From assembly GCF_000142905.1 (NCBI RefSeq), contig NW_013657633.1:181505-245504 (forward strand): 64,000 nt of DNA. The letters run 5' to 3'. This DNA is from Thecamonas trahens ATCC 50062 (taxonomy: Eukaryota; Apusozoa; Apusomonadida; Apusomonadidae). Positions 9,601-19,500 of the stretch are shown piece after piece. The translations under genes and the position numbers were made by a program. Numbering within the stretch: position 1 is the first letter of the stretch; each line of letters begins with the position of its first letter. The notes under the pieces were generated by a model that saw only the letters and a program-made list of their open reading frames with translations, was not told the DNA's origin and did no database searches.

Positions 9601-10645
9601 GGCCGAGTCGACCGAGGCGAACGCAGCCGAGGCCGCGCGGTCGTCGGAGCGTGATCTGCAGATCGAGGTTCGGCTCCGCGAGCTCGAGCGCGTGGTCAAG
9701 GTCCTTGGCGAAGAGCTCGTGGAGGAGCGGCGGAAGCGTGAGGAGCTGGAGAAGACGGTGCGGAAGCTCAAGGCGTCGACGGCGGTTGCGAGCGGGAGCG
9801 GGGGCGGAGCCCGGTCCACCCGGACGACGACGTCCGGGAGCGGCAAGGCAGCCGGAAGCGGCGGATCAGGCGCTGGCGGCGCGGCCGCCGCCAGTGAGTC
9901 TGACGACTATGTTCTGGTGGAGGCCGGGGCGAGCGGCGCCAACGGAGCAGATGGTGCAGACGGCGCTGGCGGCGGAGCCGCGGTGGATCCGCTTGAGCCG
10001 CTCCGCGCGCTGAAGAAGAAGCGGCGGAAGGCCAAGGGTTCGTCGTCGCGAAAGAAGATTGTGCCGCGGGCCAAGGTCTCGACGTCGCCGGAGCCGGTGG
10101 TCCGGCTCATCAAGGCTGTGGAGGACATCCGGGCGCACTTTGGGTCGAGCGTCTCGTCGTCTGCAGCACGTGCGGCACTCGGCGACGACTGCAAGAACCC
10201 GGACATCGGGCGGCTGGTGCGCGGGCAGCTCTGCTCGGCGCTTGTGCGGATTTTCTGGCACGGGTACAAGAGTGCCAAGCTGCTGGGGCGGCACCACCTT
10301 TGGGCGTTCTTCAACGACGTGCGCAAGAAGCTCGATGAGGTGGACAAGCAGTCGCAGCTCTCGCTCTCGCGCGCGGTCGAGGTTGTCAACCACTCGCATG
10401 AGCTTGTGCGGAACAACGACATCAAGTTCCGGTCGCTTGTCTGCTACGGGCTCAACTACAAGATCCTCCACGTGTGGATTGCGCTTCTCAGCGAAGACGA
10501 GCCGGTGGTCAAAAAGTGGTTTGAGGAGTGGTCGTTCATCCGGTCGCCGTCGATCCGGGCGCAGGTCATTGCCGCGCTCAACGTCTTGGTCGAGTTCCCG
10601 TTCTGCATGTCGCTGGACATGGAGATTTCGGCGTGGGATTTGTAA
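6617..10645 (+). CDS. Myosin heavy chain with C-terminal RUN domain
   Basis: An actin-based motor of 1,342 residues. The first ATG in frame is at 6617. The motor domain has P-loop GESGAGKT at 163-170, switch I NDNSSRFGKF near 217 and switch II LDIYGFE at 441-447; the converter ends near residue 780. Two or more IQ-type light-chain sites follow (around 825-870, AAKIQATYKAYKAR and AVAIQAIARGML). An Ala/Glu/Arg-rich coiled coil spans about 875-1060, and then a Gly/Ser-rich linker. The last ~180 residues are not a DIL, MyTH4-FERM or TH1 tail. They match the RUN fold pattern: LCSALVRIFWHGYK, LWAFF, then a C-terminal segment with FRSLVCYGLNYKILHVWI and FPFCMSLDME. RUN domains bind Rab/Rap/Arl GTPases or kinesins, so this motor may attach to endomembranes that way. 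The stop codon lies inside TGTAAAG. Confidence 0.93.
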   Translation: MAASSSSSSGEAEVVWIPDVEKGYVLASAETHPDEADEYLVRRLGKQYEREDPVAMAKSKTYPRNPETQDGVPDNTQLMHLHEASLLHNLGARYANDIIYTYTAYILIAVNPYKSLPIYSPETLNSYQGKAIGVLPPHAYAVADRAYRSMKASGASQSIIISGESGAGKTETAKIAMRYLAATGGTHSGVSMGSLESRIIAANPILEAFGNAKTLRNDNSSRFGKFTKILFDAGAHVCGASIVTYLLEKSRIVQQAGGERNYHVFYQLLAGASEEEAARWKVAGMGPDDFHYTNQSGCSTLDDVDDGAEFLAMRQAMVELGFDNEPVEDIFRIVAGLLHLGNVTFAEARGSSGGVRIGDSAALAAAAELLAVPEDALGARLCTRTIVTRGETFTKPLSEQEAVYSRDALAKLVYARVFDYLVAVINESLTGSESLSFIGVLDIYGFEYFEDNSFEQLCINLANEKLQQHFNHQVLRQEQEIYDREGIVCKKIEFVDNQDVIDLIEKGILPTLDEEVRLPRGSPQGFCSKVHSGHSSSKRLGRPKPSRTSKVRLTADEGFVIKHFAGEVTYNAASFLDKNNDALNPDLAAIVGSSGLGLMGELFSEEAKGESGSGSGRRSRRKASVGSKFVKQLGELMTDLEATDSHFVRCLKPNSVKKSGVYDGKMVLDQLRCSGMLEALLLMHEGFPTRCPYEVLYDRYKDVVPPVIAALDSASFCEALFMALEVDASEFQLGITKVFFRAGRLAFLDELRGSEYTQLADDIAEKVVRWLAAKRMKRVINAMRASLRMSTRLAQRAAGAKLAGAFGAVYLLASSLLPAAKRTQAGLAAAKIQATYKAYKARAAFVAKRKAAVAIQAIARGMLVYREYGPILAQRAAERAAAAAAAAAELEALRAEERQLRIAAEKQRLEVERAAAAERARVAEEKRAREAAAAEAEASAEVRAEVEAAFAEKLAAMEAEREAERAAEAERAQAEKGALAAMEAKLAELASQVQAAESTEANAAEAARSSERDLQIEVRLRELERVVKVLGEELVEERRKREELEKTVRKLKASTAVASGSGGGARSTRTTTSGSGKAAGSGGSGAGGAAAASESDDYVLVEAGASGANGADGADGAGGGAAVDPLEPLRALKKKRRKAKGSSSRKKIVPRAKVSTSPEPVVRLIKAVEDIRAHFGSSVSSSAARAALGDDCKNPDIGRLVRGQLCSALVRIFWHGYKSAKLLGRHHLWAFFNDVRKKLDEVDKQSQLSLSRAVEVVNHSHELVRNNDIKFRSLVCYGLNYKILHVWIALLSEDEPVVKKWFEEWSFIRSPSIRAQVIAALNVLVEFPFCMSLDMEISAWDL

Positions 10646-10680
10646 AGGGATGTTTTACACATGTAGAGGGCAATACTTAA

Positions 10681-11864
10681 CTAGCCGATGAGGCGAGAGG
10701 CGTCATCAGGGGGGAACTTGGTCTGGGCCCAGGTGATGAGGCGCTTGACCGACTGAATGTACTTGCGGGAGCGGTCGTCGTTGAGTACGTGGGCAACCTT
10801 GTGGGCCGAGATGCGCTCACGACCCGAGCGCTCGTGGATGCCAACCATGGTGACGCCGATGGGCCACGGCGCGTTGCCGATGGACATGTCGACAAAGTGG
10901 CCCATGGCATTGATGTAGTCGCGGCCGTTGAGCTCGCGAACAATGGCGTCGAGGCCGGCGAGGATCTCGGGATGAACCTGCTTCCGGACCAGCTCCTCAA
11001 ACAGCGGCTGGAGATAGGAGCAGGTCTGAGCATACTTTGCGGTGGTCCGGCGGCCGTCGCGGGTGGCGCGCTCGGTGACAGACCGGGCGTCGAGCTCGGC
11101 ACCCACAAATGAAGCAGACGCGAGAAACAGAACAGAACGCGCTCGTAGACATCGGCCGGGATCTTGCCGAGGTAGACCTCGCCGTACTCGGCGCCGGTCC
11201 CGCGCTCCGCAGGCCGAGCAGCCGACAGGGCCTCGATCTGCTCCTCCAGCAGGCGCTCACTCTCTGCCTTGAGCGCACGTGAGTACTCGTTGGCCTCGCC
11301 AGTTCGGAACTCGCCCTCGTGCAGCAGCAGCTTGCGCAGACGGGCGGCGCGGGCGGCGTCCGTCTCGCCAAAGTAGGTCACCACCTCGCTGCGGGCACGC
11401 AACGCAGCCTTGACCGCATCGACCTCCATGGCCTCGCCATCGTTCTCTACACCAATACTATCAGTAGCCTGGTTAGCGTCGGCAGCCGTGGTAGCCGCCG
11501 TGGTCGCGGCTGCGGGAGCTGCGGCAGCCGTGTCGGTCGGCGCGAGCGTGGTGTGCGACGCGGGAGCGGTCTGTGCCTTCACGACTTCGGCGACGGGATC
11601 AAAGCGCTTCTCTGCAGTCTGAGCAGCTCTAGCCAGTGCCTCTGCCCGACGAGCAGCAGCCTCTGCCGCAGCAGCAGACGCCTGCTGCTCATCGAGCTCC
11701 CTCCGTGTCAGATACTTGCGTCGCTTGTGTCGCCGTCCGTCGTCGCCCTCGCTGTCGCTCTGCCCCTGCCTCGCCTTGCTAGCGGGCTGGCTCTTGCCCT
11801 CGCTGCCGGCCTTGCGCTTCAGTTGGCTCCGCTTGCGCGCCAGCATGGCTTGGAGCTTGTCCAT
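10681..11864 (-). CDS. PRPF18: Pre-mRNA splicing factor PRP18, with one apparent frameshift
   Basis: PRP18 is a second-step splicing factor that stabilises the spliceosome for 3' splice-site ligation with SLU7. The N-terminal part starts MDKLQAMLARKRSQLKRK and contains the splicing-factor motif (VTYFGETDAARAARLRKLL). The C-terminal part carries the diagnostic IGNAPWPIGVTMVGIHERSG and HVLNDDRSRKYIQSVKRL. The two parts lie in different frames. Adding one base in the GGG at 11102-11104 joins LLHLW to GAELDAR, which matches the family pattern LLGVW..ELNAR, and gives 394 residues. A 44-base GT-AG intron could also bridge the frames but would delete this conserved segment. A sequencing undercall is the simplest reading. 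The gene ends 35 bases from the convergent myosin gene. Confidence 0.9.
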
Positions 11865-12100
11865 GGTGGGAGGGGGGGTGTTGGGGGGAAGGGGGGGGTG
11901 GGGGTGGGGTGGTGGCGGGGAATGACCGAGTGGAGGGATGAGCAGTGAGCAGGTGTGTGGTCGGTGGCTGCTGTTCAATGGGCTGGGCCAGGCTGAGCTG
12001 AGCTGAGCTGGGCTGAGGGGTGTCTCGGAACAGGATTGGGCTGAATCAGGCTGGAACGAGCCATGCGGTGCGTTGGGCCGAGGTGTGGGCCGAGCGTGAG

Positions 12101-13840
12101 TCAAGATCTGGCTCGGATCCGTCCCTCCCACACAACACAGCTCAGGCCAAAGATGAGTAGCGCGCCGGCGGGAACGAGGCCGGCGAGTGCAGCCTTGCCG
12201 CTGGAGACGCCGGCGATGACAAAGGCGGCCATGAAAGAAGCCCATACAAATACCATGCCAACAAGGGCACCAGTAGCCCAGGTGACCTGTCGCTGGACAA
12301 TTCGTGCAGGATCAGCCGGACGCGGCCGAGGCTGGCCAGTCTCGGCATCGGCCAGCGGATCGGCAACAGCCAAGACTTGGACCCGCCCTTCGCCAACCTC
12401 GCTCGAGCTCTGAGACGAGGAAGACGAGGAGGAGGAAGAGGAGGAGCCGATGCTGGATGAGTTGGGATCGCGGCCACTCTTGGCTGAAGCAACGGCAGCA
12501 TCAATCGAATACCGCTGGAGGGCAGGGGTGAAGCCGTCGGGCGCGCCCTCCAGGTCTGTTGGCAGTGGCCCGAGATTGTCGTAGCAGGGAGCATCAGCGG
12601 ACGAAGCCGACGGTTCCGACGACGGAGCAGATGGCGGAGCAGCGTGGCGGACGACGGCTGGGCTCGCGGCCGGGCTGGCAGTAGTGCTTGCTTCGTCTGA
12701 CGAGTCGGATGTAGAGATGAGCGACGAGCGCGAGCCCATGAGATTGACAGCGGCCGCGGTCGAGTCAAGTAGGGTGTACGTCGCCATGCGCTTCGAAAGG
12801 AGCGGCATGCGCGCCGGGGTGGCGACGAGGCGGAGGAAGGAGGCACGATCAAGGACAACACACTTGACAGAGAACGAGGCGATGACGTCGGCGTTGCGGG
12901 CGCACTGAGCCATGAGCGCAACCTCGCCAAAGTAGTCGCGCGAACCAAGGGTGGCCAAAATAGCTGTTTCACCGTCCGGGGAGGTCTGTTCGACTCTGAC
13001 ATGGCCTGTGTCGATGATGTAGAAGCGGTCGGCGGCGGAGTCGCCCTGGCGTACAATGTACTCGCCGTCGGAGAAGACAGCCTCACCGAGGACGTCGGCG
13101 ATCTGACCGAGCATGGAGGCGTCTGCGCTGCGGAAGAGCGGAACGTCGCGAAGGAACTCCTGGTAGCGGTCGCGCTTGGCGAGGGTCGAGTCCATGAGAA
13201 TGTAGTTAAAGGTGACGCGATCGAGGGCCCAGAGGACCGAGTCCTTGACAGCAGTGCAGGTTGCAGCACGCGGGGCGTTGTACATGAGGGCGAGCTCGCC
13301 AAAAGCGCCCCCAGCGGTGACGGTCAGGACCTTTGCGGTCGGGCCGCCGCCGGAAGGGGTGACAAAGATGTCAAACTTGCCAGAGTCAACAATGTAGAAG
13401 TAGTCGCCCGGGTCGCCCTGGCGGATGATAGAGGTGCCGGCGACGGTGGGGAGCTCAAACATGGCGTTGACGACCACTGTCAACTGGTCGGCATCGAGAT
13501 GGCGGAAGAGAATGTGACCGGCAACCGCCGATCGGATGCGGGCCTTGGCCTCGGGCGTCTTGGCGTGTTGCGGCGGTTTGAAGCCGGTCTTGCGCGGACG
13601 GAGGACTTCGGCCGAGATGGAGCCCCGCCGACCACGCCCGCCAAGTGCTGCAATCGTAGGCGAGCGGAGAGAGCCTTGGCTCGCATGGCGCATCGATGCT
13701 CCCGCTTGCGCATCAACAGCTGCCGCAGGCGATGACGACGACGAGTTGGACGACGAGCTGCCGTTACCCGCCGCAGGAGCCACTGGCACCAGAGGGGACG
13801 CAGGTATGCCGGACGCCGGGAGCAGTGCGGCAGGGTCCAT
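12101..13840 (-). CDS. PKA regulatory-subunit-like protein with C-terminal transmembrane helices
   Basis: A 579-residue cAMP-dependent protein kinase regulatory subunit homologue. The inhibitor segment RRGSI at 71-75 has a phosphorylatable Ser74, as in type II subunits. Two cyclic-nucleotide-binding domains follow (about 107-225 and 230-345). Site A has a canonical phosphate-binding cassette (FGELALMYNAPRAAT, 180-194). Site B reads FGEVALMAQCARNADV: the glutamate and arginine are kept but proline is lost. Two features are unusual. The Ser/Ala-rich N-terminus shows no dimerisation/docking helix bundle, so it may be monomeric and unable to bind AKAPs. After a Ser-rich linker the protein ends in two hydrophobic helices (about 520-544 and 550-571) with a basic tail. 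It may therefore anchor the kinase directly in a membrane. The helices are read from sequence; the function of the tail is inference. Confidence 0.88.
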   Translation of the reverse strand: MDPAALLPASGIPASPLVPVAPAAGNGSSSSNSSSSSPAAAVDAQAGASMRHASQGSLRSPTIAALGGRGRRGSISAEVLRPRKTGFKPPQHAKTPEAKARIRSAVAGHILFRHLDADQLTVVVNAMFELPTVAGTSIIRQGDPGDYFYIVDSGKFDIFVTPSGGGPTAKVLTVTAGGAFGELALMYNAPRAATCTAVKDSVLWALDRVTFNYILMDSTLAKRDRYQEFLRDVPLFRSADASMLGQIADVLGEAVFSDGEYIVRQGDSAADRFYIIDTGHVRVEQTSPDGETAILATLGSRDYFGEVALMAQCARNADVIASFSVKCVVLDRASFLRLVATPARMPLLSKRMATYTLLDSTAAAVNLMGSRSSLISTSDSSDEASTTASPAASPAVVRHAAPPSAPSSEPSASSADAPCYDNLGPLPTDLEGAPDGFTPALQRYSIDAAVASAKSGRDPNSSSIGSSSSSSSSSSSQSSSEVGEGRVQVLAVADPLADAETGQPRPRPADPARIVQRQVTWATGALVGMVFVWASFMAAFVIAGVSSGKAALAGLVPAGALLIFGLSCVVWEGRIRARS

Positions 13841-14856
13841 TGGGCAGGTAGTGGTAGGGGGTTGTAGAGGGGAGGGGGAGGGGGGGGGAGGAGGAGGGGG
13901 GCGAGTGGACTGCCAAGGGGCCGGTCAGTGTTGGTGGCTGTGGCGGGAAGGAGGTGGGGAGGGTGAGCGGTTGGCAACATGGTTGACCATGGAGAGGGAA
14001 AGTGGGGATGATTGCAGAAAAAAAATGTAGAGCATGGCTGACAATGTCTTGAACGGGTGCTCATGGGCATACTGTTGATGGTGGCAAGGACGGGGATGGA
14101 AAGGTAGTGATCGAGGTGGGGAGAGCAAAGAGGAGCAGGGGGGAGGGGGGGGAGGGGTTTAAAGGTGATGGAATAGTGGGGGGGGAGGGGATGGTTGGGA
14201 TCGGAGAAGATGATGAGGTTTTTCCCGGCAGAGCACAAAGTGGTTTGGGAGGCAGTAGATGGCAAGCTACGGGTGCTCATGAGGCGAAGAGGATGTGGGA
14301 GGTTGTAGATGTGTGAGGACGTGGATGGTGGTGGCAGTGTGTGGGCCTGTGCATGTTGTCTACTACACATGATGGCTGTGTGTGCTGGAGAAGAGCACCA
14401 AAGCAAAGGATTACCGACGACGCAAGATCAGTCGATTTAGCAACCCACATCATCACGTGGGCTGTGAGAGTGCTGCGCATGCACTGTTGGTGGGGTGTGT
14501 GGCAGACGAATAGCGACAACGTCCTTACGTCAGCAGGAGTTGTTCCTGCCACAGATCGATGAGCCCTTCTTGCTCCCCCTTGACCGTCCTCGTGCCCCGC
14601 CCCGCCACCCCCGTCCCATCCGTCCGACCTCCTCTCTTGTCCTGCGGACACATCACACACAGCGCATAGGCCATGGTACCCTCCACACCCGCCAGCCCCA
14701 CGCCGATCATCCAACGACATCCCTTCCATCCGATCTGTCTGTGGCATGTCCTTGCCACAGATCGATGGCGCCCAACTGGCGTCCGATCCCAGCCTCCTCC
14801 CTCCCCTCCTTTGGGTCGTCCCCACTCGACGCCACACAGAGGGGAGGGTGTTTGGG
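13841..14856. other. Divergent intergenic region, no gene seen
   Basis: About 1 kb between the PKA-R gene (minus strand) and SMU1 (plus strand). It holds G-rich runs near 13870-13900 and 14140-14190. The short word CCACAGATCGATG occurs twice, near 14551 and 14755. An ATG at 14746 is in frame with SMU1 but adds sequence unlike the family. Both promoters should lie here. Confidence 0.55.
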
Positions 14857-16239
14857 ATGGAAGTTGAGGGCACAGACGTGGTCAAGCTCATACTGCAGTT
14901 CCTCAACGAGGCGTCGCTTCCTGAGACTGCAGCGGCGCTCTCGGCAGAGTCGCAGGTCACGCTTGCTGCGCCGGCGGCGCCGGCCACGGTGGCGTCGGTG
15001 ACGGCGGCCACGGCTGCCGGGGCGTGGCACTCGGTCCTGCCGCATCTGACGGCGACGCCGCTGCCGGCACAGCTTGCAGCGGATCTGGGAGCGGCGGCTG
15101 CAGGCGATCTGGCGGGCTCTTTGTCGGCGACGTCGGCTGCTGATCGCTCCGCGCTCGCCTCGGCCTTGGCGGCGTCGCTGGACGATCTTCCGCCGTCGCA
15201 GCTCCTCTCGCTCCTCGCAGCCGGGCTGCGGTTTGAGGCGAAGGCTGGGCGGGTTGGGACGCTTCTTGCGTCATCGGCGAGTTTGGCGGGCTCGGCGGAG
15301 AGCGGCGGCGGGATCCCGTCGGGGAAGGCGGGCTCGCTCAAGGCGGCGTCGGGGATTGCGGCTGTGGCCTTTGCGCCGGCAACGACTGTGGCGCGGCTGG
15401 CAACGGCGTGTTGTGACGAGCCGGGCATGGTCGAGGTGTGGGATTGTTCTCGTATGGGCGAGACGTCATCGATCGAGCCGATGATGATCATTGCGGCGCC
15501 GTCGGGGTCGGCGGTAACCGCGCTCTGCTACGCGCCTGATGCCTCACTGCTTGTCTCGGCGCACGCCGACGGAGCGGTGGTTGTGGCCGATGCCGCGAGT
15601 GGCGAGGTGGTGCGAGTCTTTGAGCCGTTTCACACCGACCGCATCACGTCTGTGACGTTCTGCGGGCCGTCGCGCATTCTCACGACCTCGCTCGATGGCA
15701 CTGCTAAAGTTGTCGGGCTTGTCGGCGGGCGTGTGCTCCACGATCTCCGAGCGCACTCGGCCTTTGTCTTGTTTGGCCTCGTTCTCGACGACGCGGTGGT
15801 CACCGTCGGTGCTGATGCAGAGCTCAAGGCGTGGGACCCGCGGACCGGAGTCAATCTCGGGTCGTACACCCTCGACGGGCCGGCGCGATCGGCGGTGGCG
15901 ATCGGCAACACGGTGTACGCCGTCTTGTCGACATCGGCCTCCATCCGCGCCATCTCATGGTCGGCTAGCGCGGCTGCCTTTGCGGCTGCAGGCGAGCTCG
16001 CGCTCGACGGCGATCCCGTGGGTATCGCGTCGGGAGCACGTCCGTGGCTCTACGTCCTCACTGCAACCGGCGTAGTCCACTGCGTCACCATCGGATCGAC
16101 AACACCGACCCTGCAGCTTGCAGCCTCTGTTGCCACCGGAAGCGCACTGTCACCCGACACGGCGTTTGCCGCAGCTGCGCCTGCCCGGCCCGCCATTCTT
16201 GCTATTGCATCTGGCCGCAAGCTCCGGCTGTGGCAGTAG
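14857..16239 (+). CDS. SMU1: SMU1-like WD40 spliceosomal protein
   Basis: SMU1 pairs with RED/IK in the spliceosomal B complex and promotes its activation. The N-terminus (MEVEGTDVVKLILQFL, then LPETAAALSAES) is the LisH-type start of SMU1, and the next section (DDLPPSQLLSLLAAGLRFE) matches the CTLH/helical region (VPPSRLMALLGQALKW in animals). The rest is a divergent WD40 propeller with recognisable blades (LLVSAHADGAVVVAD, ILTTSLDGTAKVV, AVVTVGADAELKAWD). At 460 residues it is somewhat shorter than animal SMU1 (about 513). The start at 14857 is chosen over 14746 because homology begins there. The propeller is unusually Ala/Val-rich and degenerate, so the identification leans on the N-terminal half. 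Confidence 0.78.
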   Translation: MEVEGTDVVKLILQFLNEASLPETAAALSAESQVTLAAPAAPATVASVTAATAAGAWHSVLPHLTATPLPAQLAADLGAAAAGDLAGSLSATSAADRSALASALAASLDDLPPSQLLSLLAAGLRFEAKAGRVGTLLASSASLAGSAESGGGIPSGKAGSLKAASGIAAVAFAPATTVARLATACCDEPGMVEVWDCSRMGETSSIEPMMIIAAPSGSAVTALCYAPDASLLVSAHADGAVVVADAASGEVVRVFEPFHTDRITSVTFCGPSRILTTSLDGTAKVVGLVGGRVLHDLRAHSAFVLFGLVLDDAVVTVGADAELKAWDPRTGVNLGSYTLDGPARSAVAIGNTVYAVLSTSASIRAISWSASAAAFAAAGELALDGDPVGIASGARPWLYVLTATGVVHCVTIGSTTPTLQLAASVATGSALSPDTAFAAAAPARPAILAIASGRKLRLWQ

Positions 16240-16531
16240 CCTGTCTTTGCAACCCAATGCCGACACTGATCAACCAGCATGGTGATTACATCGTCGCTTA
16301 AAACACGGCGCGTGCAGATCGGGATGGGTGTGAGAGTTGGAAGTCTGCGCTTATGGTTTTGGTAGGAGGCAGGTGGCAACTGGCGGGGTGGGGTGGACGG
16401 CCCTCCTTCAAACTCACAAAGGCTTTAAGGCTCGTGAGTCGTGACGCCAGTTGGCACGGTCACACCGCCCGGGCCCCCCCCCCCCCCCCCCCTCACCCCC
16501 ACCGCCACCACCGTCGGCACCGCACTCCACC

Positions 16532-19500
16532 ATGGCGAGTGCCACTCCCACGAGTCCCACCAGCCGCACAAGCCCATCCTCGTCGTCGACCTCCACAGAC
16601 TCTGAATACTTGCCCACGCCCTCGCGCCGCACTACTTTGCCGTCCTCGTCCACAGCCTCGGTGACCTCGTCGGCCTCTGGGCCTGGCACTGGGCCTGGCT
16701 CGGCCTCCGGCTCGGCCTCGTCTGGCGTGTCTAACCCGCCCATCCGTTCTCTCCCTCCGCTGCCGACGGGGAGCACAGGAGCGGGCAGTGGGGCAAAGGA
16801 GAGGCGCAGATCATTGTCATCATCATCATCATGTGAGTCGGTGTCGTCATCGTCGGCATCGGACTTTTCGTCGTGGTCGCTCTCGCAGGAGGAGGTTGAG
16901 CAGCACCCGCCGGCGCCACCACCGGCCGACTCGGCGCCATCGTCGCTGCTGCTGGCATACTACGAGCTCGAGCTGAGTCCGCCGCACGAGCCGGTCTTCA
17001 CTTCGCTGGCGGCTGGCGCGTCGCTCCCGCCGCAGTTTCACCTCTTTGCGGTTCCCATCCCGCCGCGGATCGAGTCGGGCGAGGCGGCCTTTACCCTCAA
17101 CACGCTCACCTCGGTCTCGGGCGGGAGGAGCTGGCTGGCGACGGTGTCGAGCGGAACGTGTGTGTTTGGCTTTCTTGCTTCGGCGCCTGCGGTGCGGATG
17201 CTGAGGACGATAGCGGGGCAGCTCCTGGACGCGGCGTCACCGGACGCGCGGCGGGCGGTGGCGAGCTCGCTCCTCAAGTCAATGCTTGTGGTTCCGGCAC
17301 CGATGCCAGCCCACTCTGGAGCGCTGCGGCTGACTACGCTTGCGCTCTCGCCGCCAGACCTGGCAGACATTCTCCTTGCGCTGCTGCTGGAGGCCAAGCT
17401 TGTGCTTGTGTCGTCGTCGCCGGGGATGCTGTCGTCTGCGGCGCTCGCGGCGCTTGCCCTCCTCGCACCTTTCCCGTGGCCATACGTGTTTGTGCCAATT
17501 GTGCCGGCGGTGATGACACAGTACCTTGCTGCGCCGACGCCGTTCATCATGGGCGCGTCGCCGGTGACTGTGGCGGACCAGGTGGGCGACGGGGCGACGG
17601 ACGTGTGTGTGGCGAGCCTCGACGGGTCTGGGCTTGCTCGGCCGCTGCCTGATGTGTATCTGGAGGCGCCACGGCCGCTGCGCGCGGCAGTGATTGCGGC
17701 AATTGTAGCGGGCTCGCGGCCCGAGCTTGAGTGTGCGGACAGGCTCCAGGCTGGTGTGCCGACGGCGCCAGTTCCCACGGTGCTGCTGTCGGCGGTCCGC
17801 GCGATCTGGGATCGGCTTCTCGCGGCGCTGCCGTATGCGGTGCGCACGGTGCAGGCCAGCACAGTGCTTGATCGCGGGGTGTTTCTTACGCTCACACTCG
17901 CAGCGGAGACGCGGGCTGACGGGAGCGGGTGGGCGTCGCCAGCACTCCTGCCGTGGCTTGCTGCTGTCTCGTCGTCGTCGCTCTTTGCGGCGCTTGTGGA
18001 TGGAAGCGCGTGCCGGCTCCACGTCCGGATCTTGTCAGCTACCTCCGGACGCTGCCAGCGCTCCGCAACGACGTGGTAGTGCTCTCGCGGGTGATTCCGG
18101 AGCTTTTGGCGTCGGCCGAGGATAGCGAGTTACCGTCGGCGCCGCGGCGTGATGCGGCGCGGGCGGTCCTGGGGTCGGCGGCCGGTCGGCTCCTCTTTGC
18201 GGCGCTTCTCTCAGCCGAGGCTGGCGGTCCGCAACCGGGCAAGGTGAGTGTGAGCGCGGCCGGGTTTGCAGCACTTGCGAGCCTTGTGGGCACGGCGCTG
18301 CGCATTGACGCGGCAGCGGCGCACTATGCTGGAGCACACATGCTTATTCCGCTGCTGACCAAGATTGTCTCGCCGTCGCGGCAGTTCCTTCTTGAGGCTG
18401 TGGCCAATGATGATGAGCTAATGGGCGCGCTGAGTCCGCTGCTAGAGGCAAGTGAGCTGTGGGCAGCGGTCTTTGCACATGTGGCGGATGCCGAGGCTGC
18501 TCAACACGCATGCACCGACGGAGCGGACGCGGGAGGGCCTGCCGACGACGAGCGCATTGCTGATGTGCTGTTTGGCCACCTGGCTGCGATTGCACACGCG
18601 ATGGTGACGCTTGGGTGCACCGCATCGGCGGTGCGGGCTTTCGCATCGCGGGCGGCGTATGCGGCGTGCATCGGCGAGTCACGGGCGGCGATGGCGCGGC
18701 AGCTTGTGGCCAACCTGTTTCGGGCCAAGACTGAGATGGAGGAGAACGTGGTGACGGACGTCGGTGCGTTGATATCGGCGGGCGAGGAGACGGGCAAGGG
18801 GAAGGGAAAGGGAAAGGACAAGGGCAAGAACAAGGACAAGGGCAAGGAGAAGAGCAAGCGGCGGCGGCTTCGGCGCAAGCACAAGTCAAAGAGCGTGGAT
18901 GCAAGAGCGGGCGCGGACGTTGGCAAAGACGGAGGCGCGAGTGCGGGAGGCGTGGCCTGCGAACTGAGGACAAGACTTCAGCCAGTGGTGGAAGAGGTGC
19001 CGTCGGGTGCAGTGCCACTTGTGGGCCCTGTGGTGGGTGCTGTGGTGTGCGGAGAGCTGGCAGCGTGGGGCGGAGCATGCGGTGGGGTTGTCGTCTCGAC
19101 GCAGCCGCGGCTTGTGCTCCGTGGACACTCTGGGCCTGTGGGCGCACTGGCGTTTGCATCGCGGGCCGGACTGGTGTCCGGCGGGAGCGATGGGCGGCTG
19201 TGCGTGTGGCGTGCGGATCCGGAACGTGCTGGCGGATGGCGGGGGTTCTCTGTCTCGCAGACGAGCCACGACAGCGGTGTCCGTGCGCTGGCCTGCGTGT
19301 CGTCGCATGCGCTGGACGAGGTTGTGGTGTCTGGCGGCGGTGACGGGGCGGTCATCAAGTGGCAGCTGAGCGGCGACGGCGGCAGCGCCGAGTGGGTGGT
19401 GACGCCGCACGGGCGGCTTGCCGGCGGCGTCCGCGATCTTGTGGTGCTGAGCGGAGCGGGGCTTGTCGTGTCTGGCGGCGGCGACGGCCAGGTGGCCGGG

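Noticed and set aside
14277-15491. 404-residue minus-strand ORF over SMU1
   Set aside because: Antisense shadow of a GC-rich coding region; no domain; SMU1 on the plus strand has clear homology.
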